From positions 13,125,441-13,189,440 of the forward strand of contig NC_088795.1 in assembly GCF_011386835.1 (NCBI RefSeq): DNA of 64,000 nucleotides, written 5' to 3'. The notes beneath the pieces were generated by a model. The model searched no databases. It was not told the DNA's origin and saw only the letters and a list, made by a program, of their open reading frames with translations. Source of the DNA: Chrysemys picta bellii. Its lineage: Eukaryota; Chordata; Testudines; Emydidae. Every line of letters begins with the position of its first letter. Positions within the stretch are counted from its first letter, which is position 1. A program made the position numbers and the translations under genes. This document shows positions 1 through 11,527 of the stretch, piece by piece.

Positions 1-63
1 GCCCTCAGGCCAATGTACTAGTCCTCATGTGGCCCTGATGGTCACTTGAGTTTGAGACCCCTG
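1..63. repeat. Right end of a hAT-like MITE (cut by window edge)
   Basis: The end of this stretch reads GAGTTTGAGACCCCTG, the reverse complement of CAGGGGTCTCAAACTC, a typical hAT-type terminal inverted repeat. The left part of the element lies outside the window, so neither the target duplication nor the full length can be checked. It is related in its terminus to the copies at 4489 and 35537. Confidence 0.5.
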
Positions 64-1551
64 GTGTAAACAGATGTCACTCTATCTGGCCTTCAGCCTC
101 TTATTAGAGAAAACAAAATTTGTCTGTGAAACTTGTAAAACTGGAATTACTCAATTCAGGCCTTAATTCATCTTAATTCAGGTCTGAATATGAAGCCCTC
201 ACTAGAAATAATAAAGAGATTGTTAAGAAGTGGCACTGAAAGATGTAGTGAAGATGTTGAAAGGTTTAGCCTTGACTCTGCTATGGCAGATCAAGTCTAC
301 TTTTTAGTTTTAGGCTTCAGAATTTGGAGAGGATTTAAAAAAAACAACAAAGGACCAGTTGCATTGAACATGTGATTCAGATTGAGGTGTTGCTGTTCTT
401 GGACCAAAAGGAAGAGAGACATTTTCTCGGTACCTAAATGATCAGTTTCCTAAAAGCAGAGACACCGTATTGAGTATTCAACCCACAGAATAATCTGTGC
501 CATCAGAGGAAACCTGCTACTTAAAAAGCGTATAATATATTGACTATTAAATGCTTCTAGCTGTACATCCAGATCCACTAGGGACATTTAAGGGCTAATG
601 GGAAAAGACTGAAGGCACAAAACTCTCTTGTGCTGATCAGACGGATGTATTTGAGTATAGGCACAAGGCCTTAATGTGATCCTGACTTGAAATGGCCTCT
701 GTTTGTTATTGATGTTTACATATGCACGCCCAAATAACTAACCACTTTAATCCGGCATCCAGTGATCAATGTTACAAATGCAGGAAGGAGGTTGGAGCCA
801 TGTGGCTTATGTTGTTTGCCCTACAGGAGTTCCTTTCTGAGTATTTATTGTTTGCATGTACTGGGAATGATTCCTTCAGTGTGTGGTGTGTGTGTGTTTT
901 TGGAGGTTTGAATCTGTATTCGTGCAGCCTCTTACGGTTTTGGTTTGTTGTGATATACTGCGCATCCCAGTGTTTTTACCTGGTAACTATGACTATCGTT
1001 TGGATTTAGTTGATTGCATGTGGTGGTGGTAATTTCAGTGAATGGTAAGTATCCAAAAGTGAGATTTTATTTTATTTGAACCTAGGCCCAAGTAGCATTT
1101 CCCTGTGTGGGGTACATCATGGGTTACATTTCTTGAGTTCCATGACTTTTTACTATTACACAATATTTTTGTACCATAGCCATGTAATGGTAAATGCTCT
1201 TTTTGTCTTTGTGCTAACATTTCCATAAGTTTGCTTGTCTCTATCTTTTGTCATATATGGACAGACTTTCAAAGAGTTTAGGTGTGCAATTGCACACTCA
1301 ATTTTACATGTGTAACTACTGTGATTGCATGTACAAATGTGGTGTCTGTGTAAAAATGACCACAATTGGCCTTGCATATGAGCAAACACCTGATTTGTAT
1401 GTTTTGCACATGTAATTACTGTGTTTAAAGAGACCTGTAACTACCTGTGCATAATTGTGTACCAAGCCTTTTTGATCTTCCTTTTACTTCCACTGAGATT
1501 TGCCTCTTTTTATGATCTCTTTGTGCCTAGAAATTAAATGGTCATAATCCG
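64..1551. other. AT-rich non-coding DNA, nothing recognised
   Basis: No coding exon, RNA gene or clear repeat end is visible. The open frames here (longest 95 codons at 722-1009) lack family motifs and run through low-complexity TG-rich DNA near 880-905. Intergenic or intronic sequence is the simplest reading. Confidence 0.5.
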
Positions 1552-1690
1552 AGACTGGCACTAAGAATTAGACTAGCCCCTAGTTTCTACATGTCTGTTC
1601 TTGTACATCAATGTAAATCAGGAGTGACTTCACTGAAGTTAGAGTTACACTGGTGTAAAATCATTGTTCGTGAGATAAGAACCAGGCCAC
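1552..1690. repeat. Old interspersed repeat fragment
   Basis: The stretch around 1610-1665 reads TGTAAATCAGGAGTGACTTC and then TTACACTGGTGTAAAATC. This wording recurs widely in sauropsid genomes and a related piece seems present near 26798-26830. Element type and boundaries are uncertain. Confidence 0.35.
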
Positions 1691-2292
1691 AGATATTTAA
1701 AACAGCCACTTTTCCTTATTTTAAATAAATGTTTTTCCTCTGCAGTTGTGTTGAGCAATGGAGACCTATTACAGCTAGTTAGACAAATTCCAGGCTGGTG
1801 TGCTGTTTTATTAATTTAGATGGAATAAATGGGCCCAAAGATCAAAGTGTTAACTTGACCCTATTGCTGTCCAACATTAAATAGTGTAAAAAATGTTTAT
1901 TTAAAAAAAAAAGAGAGAGAGGAAAAAAAAAATTTGCGGTTTGGTATTTAGAGACCTCAGCCTCCTTAGTACCATGGAGAAAACACCATTAAAATTCTTT
2001 TAAATCCTTTATTAAAGATATTAAGTAAGGATTTCTTTTTAACACCCTTGTTCCCTTTCCTTTTAGCTGGAGAGTCTTTAGAAGGAAGACTGCCAGACAA
2101 GGGGATTTTTCTTTTTATTAAAGATAAGGGGCATTGGGGGGAGCGGAGAGGGGGGGGGGAGAGAAGAAGTTAGTTGAAATGGGCTGCAAGTTGTCATTGT
2201 TGCTGTTTGTTGTTGTCTGATCCCATTTCCTGGCAGGTAAAACAAGACAAACCCATACAAAAGAAGAAGAAAATACAGCATCTGTCTCTACA
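1691..2292. other. Non-coding DNA with A-rich and G-rich runs
   Basis: There is an A-rich tract with a GA run at about 1900-1932 and a G-rich purine tract at about 2134-2168. No gene or named repeat is recognised. Confidence 0.5.
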
Positions 2293-2830
2293 GGTATGTC
2301 TATACTGCATTGTAAGCCTGGGATTTGAACTGAGACTCAAGACTCTTTCCCCCATCCGTCTGCATACAAATCATGCTGACACAGGGTTCCCGACTCCATG
2401 TGGGTAGAGTGTCCCAGCCTGAATTGAGCTGAAACCCAGGGTTCAAGGCCTATTGCCTTGCAGTGTCAATGCAGCTCCACTGGACTCATGCTCTGGGAGT
2501 CTGCCAAATGTATCCCATAAACCCACAGGCTGACTTTGTCCTCAGGACAGTCAAGTTTGGTGGATTGCCAAGTTTTCCCACCCTGCACCACAAACAAAGG
2601 GCTAAAACAGCCACCTTTTGTGAGGGCACTACACAGTCTGGGATATGGGCGGTTGAACTCGGGCCCACATAATGCAATGTAGATGCTGGAGTCCAGGTTG
2701 AACCCAGGGTTCAACATTTCCTAACCTGGAGTTACAAATGAGTGTAGACACTCTAGCCCTAGATTAATAAACCCAGGGTCTGCTAACTTGAGTTCTATTA
2801 ATCCTGGGCTTACATTGCAGTGTAGATATT
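2293..2830. repeat. Harbinger-type MITE
   Basis: The left end reads GGTATGTCTATACTGCATTG and then GTAAGCCTGGG. The right end, read in reverse complement, gives ATATCTACACTGCAATG and then TAAGCCCAGG. These form an imperfect terminal inverted repeat of about 30 bases, resembling the TATGTCTACACT terminus of the large Harbinger element at 15756. There is no coding capacity; the 69-83 codon frames inside are chance openings. Mobilisation by a Harbinger transposase is inferred from the termini. Confidence 0.55.
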
Positions 2831-3713
2831 TCCTGGTGTTGACTTTCACTTGCAGCTTAGCTGCTGGAAAAGCACAGCATGTGGTCTTATCAGCCGCTCC
2901 AAGATCTAGTAAACCTTTACCAGCATCAGGCTATTTAAGGTATTGTTTTAAGCTGCCTTTCTGGTCACAAGTTCACAGCACTGTTACAAAAAAGATGGAT
3001 TTGTCTGGCTAAACCAAACTCTTTTAGACCGAAGGGAAGAGAATAAATAAGGTAGGGAAAGACAGACAGCTGGGGAGGTGGGAGAAGAGAAGACAAAGGT
3101 GGTATTTGGGATTTAGCTGTCTAGGTGGCAGTGTCATCTGGGTTCCCTTTTTTGGCCCAATCTGGTCAGGACACTTCTCAGGATTAGGATGAAGAAGGTC
3201 TGAGGTCCCAGTAGATGGTGGGGCATCTGCATCGGCAGCAATGATGATGAAACTTGCTCTTTCCCCTTCTCTCATCTTTCAGTAAATCAGCGTCGTGATC
3301 GCCTCTTCCAAGGTCTCTTTTTGAGGACCCTCTGATCATTTTGTTCACCAATTAGGCCTAACTTCTGACACACCAGTGTTTGGTCCATTAATTTCCAGTC
3401 CCACACTTCTCTTGTTTATAAGGCATAATCTTAACACAGTCCTACAATTATATCAGGAGGCCTTTTTGTTTGGACGCTCTCTGCATTTCTGTCTCCCTTT
3501 CTGCACCTTTTCCCATCAACATTTATTGTTATAAGCTATTGTGACACTTTATATAAACCTCCACTCACTTTTTACTGTTGATCTTGAATTAGGATAATTT
3601 TGTAGGTCCAATTATGACAACAGTGCCCCTATTAATTTTGTTTGAGACATAGGCCATACTTTTGTTTAAATAATAGCAGTGCATTGGGTGGACCCTTTCA
3701 ATTAGCTATCATT
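2831..3713. other. Non-coding DNA, nothing recognised
   Basis: Both strands were scanned for exon-like frames, repeat ends and RNA folds; none is supportable. The 83-codon minus-strand frame at 3024-3275 is proline and serine rich and lies in simple purine-rich sequence. Confidence 0.45.
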
Positions 3714-4215
3714 AGAGCTGGGTAAACTTTTCAGACAAATAACTTATTCAACAAAAATTGCAGTTTCAGGTTGACTGAAACTATTTACAAATTTTCCCAC
3801 ATTTGCTGAATTGCTTTGGTCAACACATTTTGTGGGAAGAGCTAGATTTGCAAGGGGTCTTGGGCATCTTTGGAGGAGGAGCTGGTGGTGCCCGTATACG
3901 GAATAACCCCCTATTTGAACCCAGGTCTCCCGGGGTAAAGCTGTAACCACCAGGGTATTAGTCTTTCTGGGTGGGTCTCTTTCTGTCTCTCAAGTTGCAG
4001 CTGTTCCACTTTGTATAAAATGCTTGAGTAGTTGTTGGGTGGGAGAGTGTGTGACTCTATAGCCTGGTAGTTAGGACACTGGGATGTGGGGGAGACATGC
4101 TGAAGTCCCTGCTCCAGTTAATACTTAATTATTTTATCGGAACAAAATGAATTTTTTCCAGTTCACCAAAAATTCCAAAAAAATTGTGTGGTGTGTGGGT
4201 GTGTTCTTTTAATTG
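3714..4215. repeat. Composite repeat with two opposed tRNA-like modules
   Basis: An outer repeat (AGAGCTGGGTAAACTTTTC at the left) contains a minus-strand module at about 3905-3955, in which the reverse complement of TTTGAACCCAGGTCTCCC resembles a box-B/T-arm stretch. A plus-strand module at about 4055-4118 (GGTAGTTAGGACACTGGGAT, then GACATGCTGAAGTCCCTGC) resembles box A and box B of a tRNA-derived SINE. Neither module is a functional tRNA: no full cloverleaf can be drawn. Repeat identity is inferred. Confidence 0.4.
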
Positions 4216-4246
4216 TACTGCCAATGAACTGAAAACTCAGTAATTC

Positions 4247-5208
4247 ACTGGGTGGGTAAAAATCAATGATTTAAAAAAAATCCAGTTTTTTTTATTTAAA
4301 TCAATTTTTTTTGTGTCCCCCCCCCCCCCCAAAAGCATTTTATCTAAAGATAGTATTTAAGATACATTATAGATCAAAGATTCCTCATCATGGATTAGGG
4401 ACCCAATCTTCTGGGATTCCAGGGCCTTCCAGGGGATTATTTAGGTTAATCTTTCTATCTACCCAATGGGACTCAGTGCTCAGTCTAGCAGGGGGTCTCA
4501 AACTTTTTTTTATTGGCGACCCCTTTCACACAGCAAGCCTCTGAGTGCGACCGCCCCCCAGTAAATTAAACACACTTGTTAAACATATTTAACACCATTA
4601 TAAATGCTGGAGGCAAACAGGGTTTCGGGTGGAGGTTGACAGCTTGCGACCCCCCCCCCCCATGTAAAAATAGTTAACAGAAACAAACCTGATTTTAAAA
4701 AACTTGAACGTTCAACTAAATTCAAATTCATATGCTTGTTAAAATATTGTTTGCTGTTGAAGAAAATCCAGAATACATAATGGTTTTTATTTAAATAAAA
4801 CAATTTAAATGTCTGTCTGGTGATGTTCTCCTCCTAATACAGCATGGCAAGAAAATCCTCCAAATATTATGATTAACCTGTTTGAATTGGAGATAGTTCA
4901 CCTCTCAATGACTTCATAAATATCTGCTTCAATTACCTTTGGTAAATGAAATAACTAAACAATCCATTTTCTGATATAGCTGTAAAACTAATCTGAAAAG
5001 TTTTCAAAATAAATCCCTTTGAAAATGTATAGTGTTACCTTCTAAAAATGAAACCTACATCTGTTTGAGTTGTGAAGAATATGTATTAAGGTTATAACAA
5101 CCAGCAAGAATGCACTTTTATGTAGAAATCCATGATTAAATTGAGTCTTCCTAACTAGTGATTTAAATCATGATTTAAATCAAATCCACCATGGTTATTC
5201 ACCCAGCT
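4247..5208. repeat. AT-rich terminal-inverted-repeat element hosting a nested insertion
   Basis: The left end has ACTGGGTGGGTAAAAATC followed by TTTAAA-rich sequence. The right end, in reverse complement, has AGCTGGGTGAATAACCATGG followed by TTTGATTTAAATC. Both ends carry GATTTAAAT-type repeats, so the whole is probably one AT-rich DNA element. A hAT-like MITE lies inside it at 4489-4664. Confidence 0.5.
4489..4664 (-). repeat. hAT-like MITE, nested and probably truncated on the right
   Basis: It begins CAGGGGGTCTCAAACT and its interior (AACACCATTATAAATGCTGG) matches, in reverse complement, the interior of the complete copy at 35537-35763. Its right end runs into a C-run near 4650 and no matching right terminus is seen, so it looks truncated. 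Confidence 0.6.
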
Positions 5209-5280
5209 CTACCTACCATCTTGGCAATATCACTACTGTAAATGGTAACCAACAGAAGACTAGAGTCAAGTGATGAATAG

Positions 5281-5702
5281 ACTAGGAGTGCGACCTTTCT
5301 AATTACTGGTAACCGGATCCTTGAGGCATCGCCCTTTCTTCACTTCTCTCCCTCCCCGCCCCCCCCAAGCTCCCAATTGTTTTCCATCTTCTCTTCCCCC
5401 AACTCTGAGCTCCCCCAAGGCTCCTGCTTTGCCTGTTCCCTTCCAAGGCCCTACCTCTGTCACTCGTTCCTCTCCCTGTCACTTGCTGGATCGCCTTCTC
5501 CACTCTCTCTCTCTTCCCGCACCCCTCCCCCAACCTGGGCTCTCTCTGCTCCGGGGCTGGAATGGGAGCTGCTGCAGCCTGACAAGGAGCCTCCTGCAGT
5601 AACCAGACTTCTGGTGTCCAGTTAGTACATCTGACCTGACATTGCCAGGTCCCCTTTTTGACCGGACTTTCCGGTTGAAAACTGGACACCTCGCAACCTA
5701 GC
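5281..5702. repeat. MITE-like repeat with pyrimidine-rich interior
   Basis: The right end reads CCGGTTGAAAACTGGACACC then TCGCAACCTAG. This is the reverse complement of an AGGTGTCC-GTTTTC-CCGG type terminus that I recognise from turtle DNA. The left terminus is not clearly preserved. The 133-codon minus-strand frame and the plus-strand proline-rich frames come from C/T-rich simple sequence and are not counted as genes. Confidence 0.45.
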
Positions 5703-5960
5703 ACAGAAACAAATAAAGCAATAAGAATGTATTTAAATAGGATAATGTCCTCAGGCTATTGTCTGCAAATGTAACCTACAGCAAAATAGATTAAATAATC
5801 AGCATCATTTGATAAAGAGGCCTGCAACAGATCATGACAGTGGGGAAGCAACATCCATTACAAAATAAACAGATTATAAATTCTAACATCTATTTTAGAT
5901 TCAGTCTTTTCAAACTCAGATCTTGCAAATAATTGTGTCTACCCCCACAAGAAGAGTAAG
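5703..5960. other. Short AT-rich spacer
   Basis: Nothing is recognised here. Confidence 0.4.
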
Positions 5961-6092
5961 GTAAGTCGAGAACAGGCGTTGACTAGAGAGCGATCTGCTC
6001 TTTATTTGGTGGGTCTTCACTAGACCCGTTAAATCGACCTCCGGTGGCTCGATCTCAGAGCGTCGATCCCAGCTGTAGTGTAGACCTGCCCT
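5961..6092 (-). repeat. Harbinger-type MITE fragment
   Basis: Read on the minus strand it starts AGGGCAGGTCTACACTACAG and contains GATCGA/GTCGA motifs and CGATTTAACGGGTC. The TCTACACTAC core is shared with the terminus of the Harbinger element at 15756. The other end appears to stop near 5961 without an obvious matching inverted repeat. Confidence 0.55.
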
Positions 6093-6330
6093 ATGAATTG
6101 AAATCCCCTATGGGCTCAGAAGGGACACACAGGGTCTTCCGTTCTTCTTGTTGATTCTTATTCTTTCTCCAGAATCCAAGTTTCCTAGCAGTTGTGACTG
6201 CAAAAGCAGCTATCCCCATAATACACATATCCCCCTAATCAGGACTGATGCATTGCACTATTGTTGAGTTTGTGGCCACACAAAGTAAAACACTAGATCT
6301 AACTTTAGTTTTGACTAGACAAGCATGCAA

Positions 6331-6355
6331 GCGCGCGCACACACACACACACACC
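6331..6355. repeat. (GC)n(AC)n microsatellite
   Basis: A short alternating purine-pyrimidine tract: about four GC units followed by about eight AC units. Confidence 0.9.
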
Positions 6356-8754
6356 CCTATATCCAGTTCAGCAGACTAGTGTTAAGATTATATAAATTAT
6401 GATTTTCTGCCCTTTTATTTAAGCATAGTGTCCAATTCTGCAGCACTCACTCATGTGGGTAGTCTAATGGATTGATTCATTTGAGAAAGGTCTGCAGAAG
6501 TAAGACTTACTTTTAAATCTGGTGAGATACTGTAGAAATACCATAAGGGAGAATTTTGCCTCCCAGCTGTCATATACCTATATCTAGTCCCTGTTCATTA
6601 AGGACTGTTTATAATGTTAACCATTCCCACTCAGCTAAATCTAGGAAAATGGTATTTCAGTGAAAACAAATATATGAAAATGTGCCCCTTTTCTCCAAAA
6701 ATTTTCATGGACATTTTTCACTTTTTTTAGTGCAAGACTGAAACCAACCAAAGCCCAACATTTCTTCAGTTTTTGCTTTTCGGATTTTGTTTGGGAAAAC
6801 GTGAACACTTCAAAAGAATTTCCACAAAATTTGTCAGTTTTCCATAGAGGAGAGTGACCTCTGTTGGGCTGCTGCTTCCCCCTTTCATGCCTGTTTGTGG
6901 GGAATGGGTGGAATCCAGTCTCTGCTTCCCACTGTGTGGCTCAGCACAAGAGTGCTGGTGTGGAGGGGATGATCTGGTGCAGATTGCTTCACCCTGGAAC
7001 AAGGTGGCAACTTCTGTTTCCAGTAGGGTTCCTGGTCTGATCCCGGGGCAGTGCAACTATGTGCTGCTTCTTCTGTGGCTGGTGGCAAAGCTATGAGTTA
7101 GCCTGTGTTTAGTGAATTTATTGGTTGTTTTTACTGTATTTCAACTATATACCAAATTAGGCCAGCTGGAGTGGTGCCTGTATCCACCAGTGATTAATTT
7201 GGTCCAGTAAGGAAAACAGTTGTATCTGTTAGCTTTGCTTGCATTTTTAACATGCTCCTCGCTCTCTCCAGGGCTGAGAGGTTAGCATAGTCTCCATGCC
7301 TGGTCACTCCTTGGCTTCTCTTCTAAGACTGCCACTGAGGGTGCTAGTTAGCTCCAATTGTGGTGATGGTTTCCCCGATGTAAACATAGGTCTGCTGAGA
7401 ACTAGACTGAAACCACCCAACAATTGTCTGGCTTTGGACGTGCTGCATAAGGATTTTTTCCCCCTCTAACAACTAAATCCATTCTCTTCTGAAGCAGACT
7501 GTTCCAGGGCTGCTTTTTTTGCTTCCATCCAACTGCACACCTTGTGGCCTGAAGCCATCATTAGGAGAGGAGAGTTTAGCAGTTATCACCAAAATAATGT
7601 AACACCATAGGGCCAGATCCTCAACTAGAGTAATTTAGCCTAGCCTAGCTTCACCAACTTCCTCCAGCTCAGAGCTTGTCCAGAGTCCATAGTCAGGTCA
7701 CATCCTGTGTTCTTCTGATTCTATTTAATTTAATTTTGAATCTAAGTAAAACAAAATTAATAAAACAGCAGCTAAACAAATCTAGTTTGATGAATGGAGT
7801 TTAATTAGGCATACATTTTGAATTGCTTTATTCCAACTTTTTTGAGGTGGTTTTGTGTGTGTATGGGGGGGAGGGGCTCTCAGTTCTGAAGAACAAGGAA
7901 AACACAATTTATATATAAATTGTAACACAGTGGCTCAAATTTAAACACAGTCCTACATGAATACATTGCTAACTTTGAGATTTGAAAGCCACAAAAGTTG
8001 AGGGACATAGAGTTAACATTAACACAGCGTCTCTGATGCTTTGCCTTTGCAGACAAATGTAGTGTGATTCTATAAAGTTAGATATAGAAGCAAAAACAAA
8101 GTTTGGAGTGTAATGTAGCCATTAAAAATAGGTCACTGATGTAACACTGGCTCATCTATCATAGACCTTGTGAGGGCATTAAACTCTGATTCTGACTGGT
8201 TCTCTGCCAGAGGATTGTGGCAGTTAATACAGTGTTACTCTGCACATAATAACCCAGATAGCAGCAGGCAATTTTTAGTGATGCTCAATAGATATCAATG
8301 GAGGTTGAGTCAGACCCTGTAAATGGACAAGACAAAGGGGATGAACCTGAATGACCTAAGAATAACAGGAGCATCGGTGTCAGTGTGAACTCTTTGATCA
8401 CTGGACTGCCCTCACAAAGTATAACAATATGACAACCTTTAGTAGAACACTTGCTATTGGTGAAGACAGGTCAGAGCAGAATTTATTATTTTTAAACAGT
8501 GAGTCTGTTCCCCTGAAGTGCATTCAGTATGGGATCAAACTTGACAAGTTCTGAGAACTCTCCAGGGTGCACGTACTGCTTTATATACAAAAAAGGATGT
8601 GCAGGGCCATGATTCCCCTGCTCGGACTCCACCTCCACGTTTAAACACTAATGATAGAACAGTCTGCAACATGAACACACACTGCCATTCAAGGTGAGGT
8701 CACAAACTAAACTAAGTGTGTGTGTATTTCAGATTCGAGAGGATGAAAGCTCTT
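6356..8754. other. Non-coding DNA with faint old repeats
   Basis: Around 6660-6850 there are runs such as CCAAAAATTTTCATGG and TTCCACAAAATTTGTCAG that resemble an old palindromic repeat also hinted at near 27540 and 55320. Otherwise no exon, RNA or clear element is seen. The 80-96 codon frames at 6766-7096 overlap on both strands and show no motif. Confidence 0.4.
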
Positions 8755-9014
8755 TGTGGTAAAGGCACTGGGATTTAGGAGGTCTAATTTCAGTTCCCAG
8801 CTCCATCACACATTACCTAAGTGACCTTGGCCAAGTCATCTAATCCCTCTGTATCGCCGTTCCTTATGGATAATGCTTCACCCATCCTTTGTCTAAATTC
8901 CTTGGGGCAGCAGCTACCTAAATAGACAAGACACAATCTGACTGTTTATGCACAGTGCCTAGCACAATGGAGCCCTAATATCTGGTGTGGCCACTAGGAC
9001 TCTGTAATACAAAC
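8755..9014 (+). repeat. MIR-like SINE with L2-type 3' tail
   Basis: The core resembles the MIR/CORE-SINE consensus: GGATTTAGGAGGTCTAATTT, then AAGTGACCTTGGCCAAGTCA. The 3' part (CACAGTGCCTAGCACAATGG and CTGTAATACAAAC) resembles the L2-like tail of such SINEs. It is old and diverged. Confidence 0.65.
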
Positions 9015-9094
9015 AATCACATCAAACACATGGGATGGGATGTTACTCCAAAATGTGTAAACATTACGTGGTATAAATTCCCCTTCTCCATCCA

Positions 9095-9725
9095 TGTATT
9101 TTGGAACTTCTAGGACTAGAAGGAACCTCTTGGGTATCACATCCATTACTTTGCTATCTCTGGCAACCCCTTCCTATAATTCCATTCACAAACTTACCAG
9201 GCTCCATCTTAAAACTACTGAGATTGTTTACCCGCATTACTCCAATTGGAAGGCTGTTCCAGAATCTCACTCCTCTGATGGTTAGAAACCTTGTTCTAAC
9301 TTTCAGCCTAAATTCCTGGCCAGTTTATACCCATTTGTTCTTGTGCCAAATTGTCCTTTAGTTTAAATAGCTCTTCTACCTCCCTGATGTCTTAGTCCCT
9401 TGATGTATTTATAGAGAGCAGTCAGATCCCCTCTCAGCCTTCGTTTGGCTAGGCTAAACAAACCAAGTTCTTTGTCTCATCTCATAAGACAAGCTCTCCG
9501 TTCCCCTGATCATCCTAATAGCCCTTCTCTGCACCTGTTCCTGACTGAATTCATCTTTCTTGAATATTGGTGACCAGAATTGTACAGTTGTCCAGGTGAG
9601 GGCTTAGTTCCTTGTACAAAGGCATTAAAACTTCCCTATCTCTACTGGAAACACTTTGCCTGATGCAATTCTAGGATTGCATTTGCCTTTTTTCATGGCT
9701 GCATCACATGGCTACATGAGCCACA
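9095..9725 (-). mobile_element. CR1 LINE fragment (3' region)
   Basis: On the minus strand this matches the 3' end of the CR1 reverse-transcriptase region and 3' UTR: CCCTTCTCTGCACCTGTTCC, CAGATCCCCTCTCAGCC and CTGTTCCAGAATCTCAC are recognisable plus-strand landmarks. Reading frames are heavily disrupted, so it is a dead 5'-truncated copy. Small open frames at 9094-9361 are shadows of it. Confidence 0.75.
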
Positions 9726-9821
9726 TAGCAATTTAGAAAATGTTTGTTACATAGCAAAAAAATACCAGTTGGAAGGCTGGCATCGTTTTAGAATTTTGAA
9801 TCTTAGGATCTCATTTACCAC

Positions 9822-9985
9822 GATAAAAAGAACATTTGAGCATAAGCTTTCGTGGGCTACAGCCCACTTCTTCGGATGCTGTAGCCCACGAAAGCTTATG
9901 CTCAAATAAATTTGTTAGTCTCTAAGGTGCCACAAGTACTCCTGTTCTTTTTGCGGATACAGACTAACACGGCTGCTACTCTGAA
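9822..9985 (+). mobile_element. Turtle-type short retroposon with inverted 5' end
   Basis: The 3' part (about 9878-9985) matches the copies at 40141 and 59750: AAATTTGTTAGTCTCTAAGG, GGTGCCACAAGTACTCCTG, then GGATACAGACTAACACGG. The first part is the same element in reverse complement. It forms a perfect 30-base stem, 9834-9863 against 9878-9907, with a 14-base loop. A 9-base target duplication, ATTTACCAC, flanks it (9813-9821 and 9986-9994), which supports insertion as one unit. Confidence 0.75.
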
Positions 9986-10103
9986 ATTTACCACTATGTT
10001 GTTCCAGTTTTATGTTGGTGCCACTCAACTTATTTCAATCAAGTCACACACGGGAGTAATACAGCAGTGATTCAGGACCTTTATGTTTAAGACAAAGATT
10101 TTG

Positions 10104-10528
10104 TCCCTGATATTGTTAGTAAAAGTCACAGGCAGGTCACGGGCAAAAAAGAAAAATTCACACACGCCGTGACCTGTCCATGACTTTTACTAAATATATC
10201 CGTGACAAAATGGGGATCTGCTTTTCCCCACACCACCTGAAGCGGGGCAGCTGTGCAGGGGCTAGGACCCCCTGCAGCAGCTGGGGGCTGTGGGATACCC
10301 CTGCCACCTGCAGCTCGGGGTTCCCTGCTTCCCATGGGGTCTAGGAGCTGTCGGATACCCCCATCGCCCGCAGCTCTGGGGCCCATGGCAGTTGGGAGCT
10401 GCAGAGGCCACCAGAGACAGCAGGGGTACCCTGCTTCTCCCTGCCCGATGGGTGGCAGGGGACCCTGCAACTCCTGACCACCACAGGCTGAAGTCACAGA
10501 GGTCGCTGGAAGTCATGGATTTCATGAC
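10104..10528. repeat. GTCACGG-type MITE with GC-rich core
   Basis: The left part contains an inverted repeat: TAGTAAAAGTCACAGGCAGG pairs with a stretch near 10167-10192 ending TGACTTTTACTA, about 26 bases with two mismatches. GTCACGG/CCGTGAC motifs recur, and the right end carries GAAGTCATGGATTTCATGAC. The interior (10250-10480) is GC-rich and yields 74-123 codon frames on both strands; these are compositional, not genes. Confidence 0.5.
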
Positions 10529-10723
10529 TAAAGCATAGCCTGATTTAATATTTGATACTTGCTTTATGCCTCGAATGTGGAATTTGCAGCTTACCTGTGA
10601 GACACTTTATACAATTCTCACCCCCCCCCCGCCCCCGCTGAACAACTTCTTTCCCTTAACTCTGCTGTCTGGCCTCAAGGAAAGGATGTAAAATTGTCAT
10701 GGGAGTACGCCCAGTGTCCTGAC
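10529..10723. other. Spacer with C-run
   Basis: A poly-C run lies at about 10620-10637; nothing else is recognised. Confidence 0.4.
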
Positions 10724-11168
10724 ATGCTATGTCCACACTGCCATCAGAAGTGACACGTGAGGAGGGGCTGCTGCTTTCTCTCTGTGGGGAGAAGCAGCAG
10801 CGAACAGCTAGGAGCTGCAGGGAGGGGCCACGAAGCGAAGGATGTGTGTGTCTCAAGCTGTTGGGAGGGGGCAAACCCTTAAATTGTGCCCCCCCCCCCC
10901 CACTATCAGCAGGCACCAGTCATCCCTGGCTGCAATAAAATACCTGCAGCTGACCCATGTCAGCTGACTTGGGCTTGCTGGTCTTGGGCTGCAGGGCTAT
11001 AAAATTAGTGTCGATGTTTGGGCTCAGGCTGGTGCCCAGGATCTGGGACCCCACAAACCCAGATGTCTACACTGCAGTTTTATAGCCCTGCAAGCCTGAG
11101 TCAGCTGACACATTGCCAGCCTTGGGTCGAGGTGTGGTTTTTTGTTTGCACTGCAGTATAGACATACC
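10724..11168. repeat. Probable Harbinger-type MITE
   Basis: The right end in reverse complement reads GGTATGTCTATACTGCAGTG, close to the left end of the MITE at 2293. A candidate left end is GCTATGTCCACACTGCC at about 10725. The middle contains paired CAGCTGAC and GGGCTGCAGGGCTATAAAA-type motifs in both orientations (10950-11110), consistent with a fold-back element. The left boundary is uncertain. Confidence 0.45.
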
Positions 11169-11527
11169 CACAGAAATTGTCAACAATGTCCCCCTCAGCT
11201 GTAGGTCAGGACTCTGTCTGGATGAGCACTTTGAGAGAAGCTACTCTTTCTGTGGAACATTGGCAGGACTTTGTAAAGATAAACTGTGCAAGCCATCCCT
11301 GTCTCATGAAGATTTCAGAGCAGGAAGAGAAAGGATAAGTAAACAGTTAAGTCTTGTAATCAGGTCCCTTCTGCTTTTTCAGCCTGAAATGTACCTTGTC
11401 ATGCTTTGGCAGGCGATATAGCCATACCTGAAGAAAATGAGAAACAGATGGGCTGACTCAGGGCCAAGACCGTAAAAAATAGGAGCCTAATTCCTTATTT
11501 GGACTGCTAAATTAGTAAGCGGAGAAC
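11169..11527. other. Non-coding DNA, nothing recognised
   Basis: The 102-codon plus-strand frame at 11113-11421 starts in the preceding MITE and shows no recognisable domain or splice context. Confidence 0.4.

Noticed and set aside
5303..5704. 133-codon minus-strand frame
   Set aside because: Lies inside a MITE-like, C/T-rich repeat; Gly/Arg/Ser-rich translation with no motif.
10126..10525. 123-codon minus-strand frame
   Set aside because: Opens in the GC-rich core of a MITE; all frames there are open by composition.
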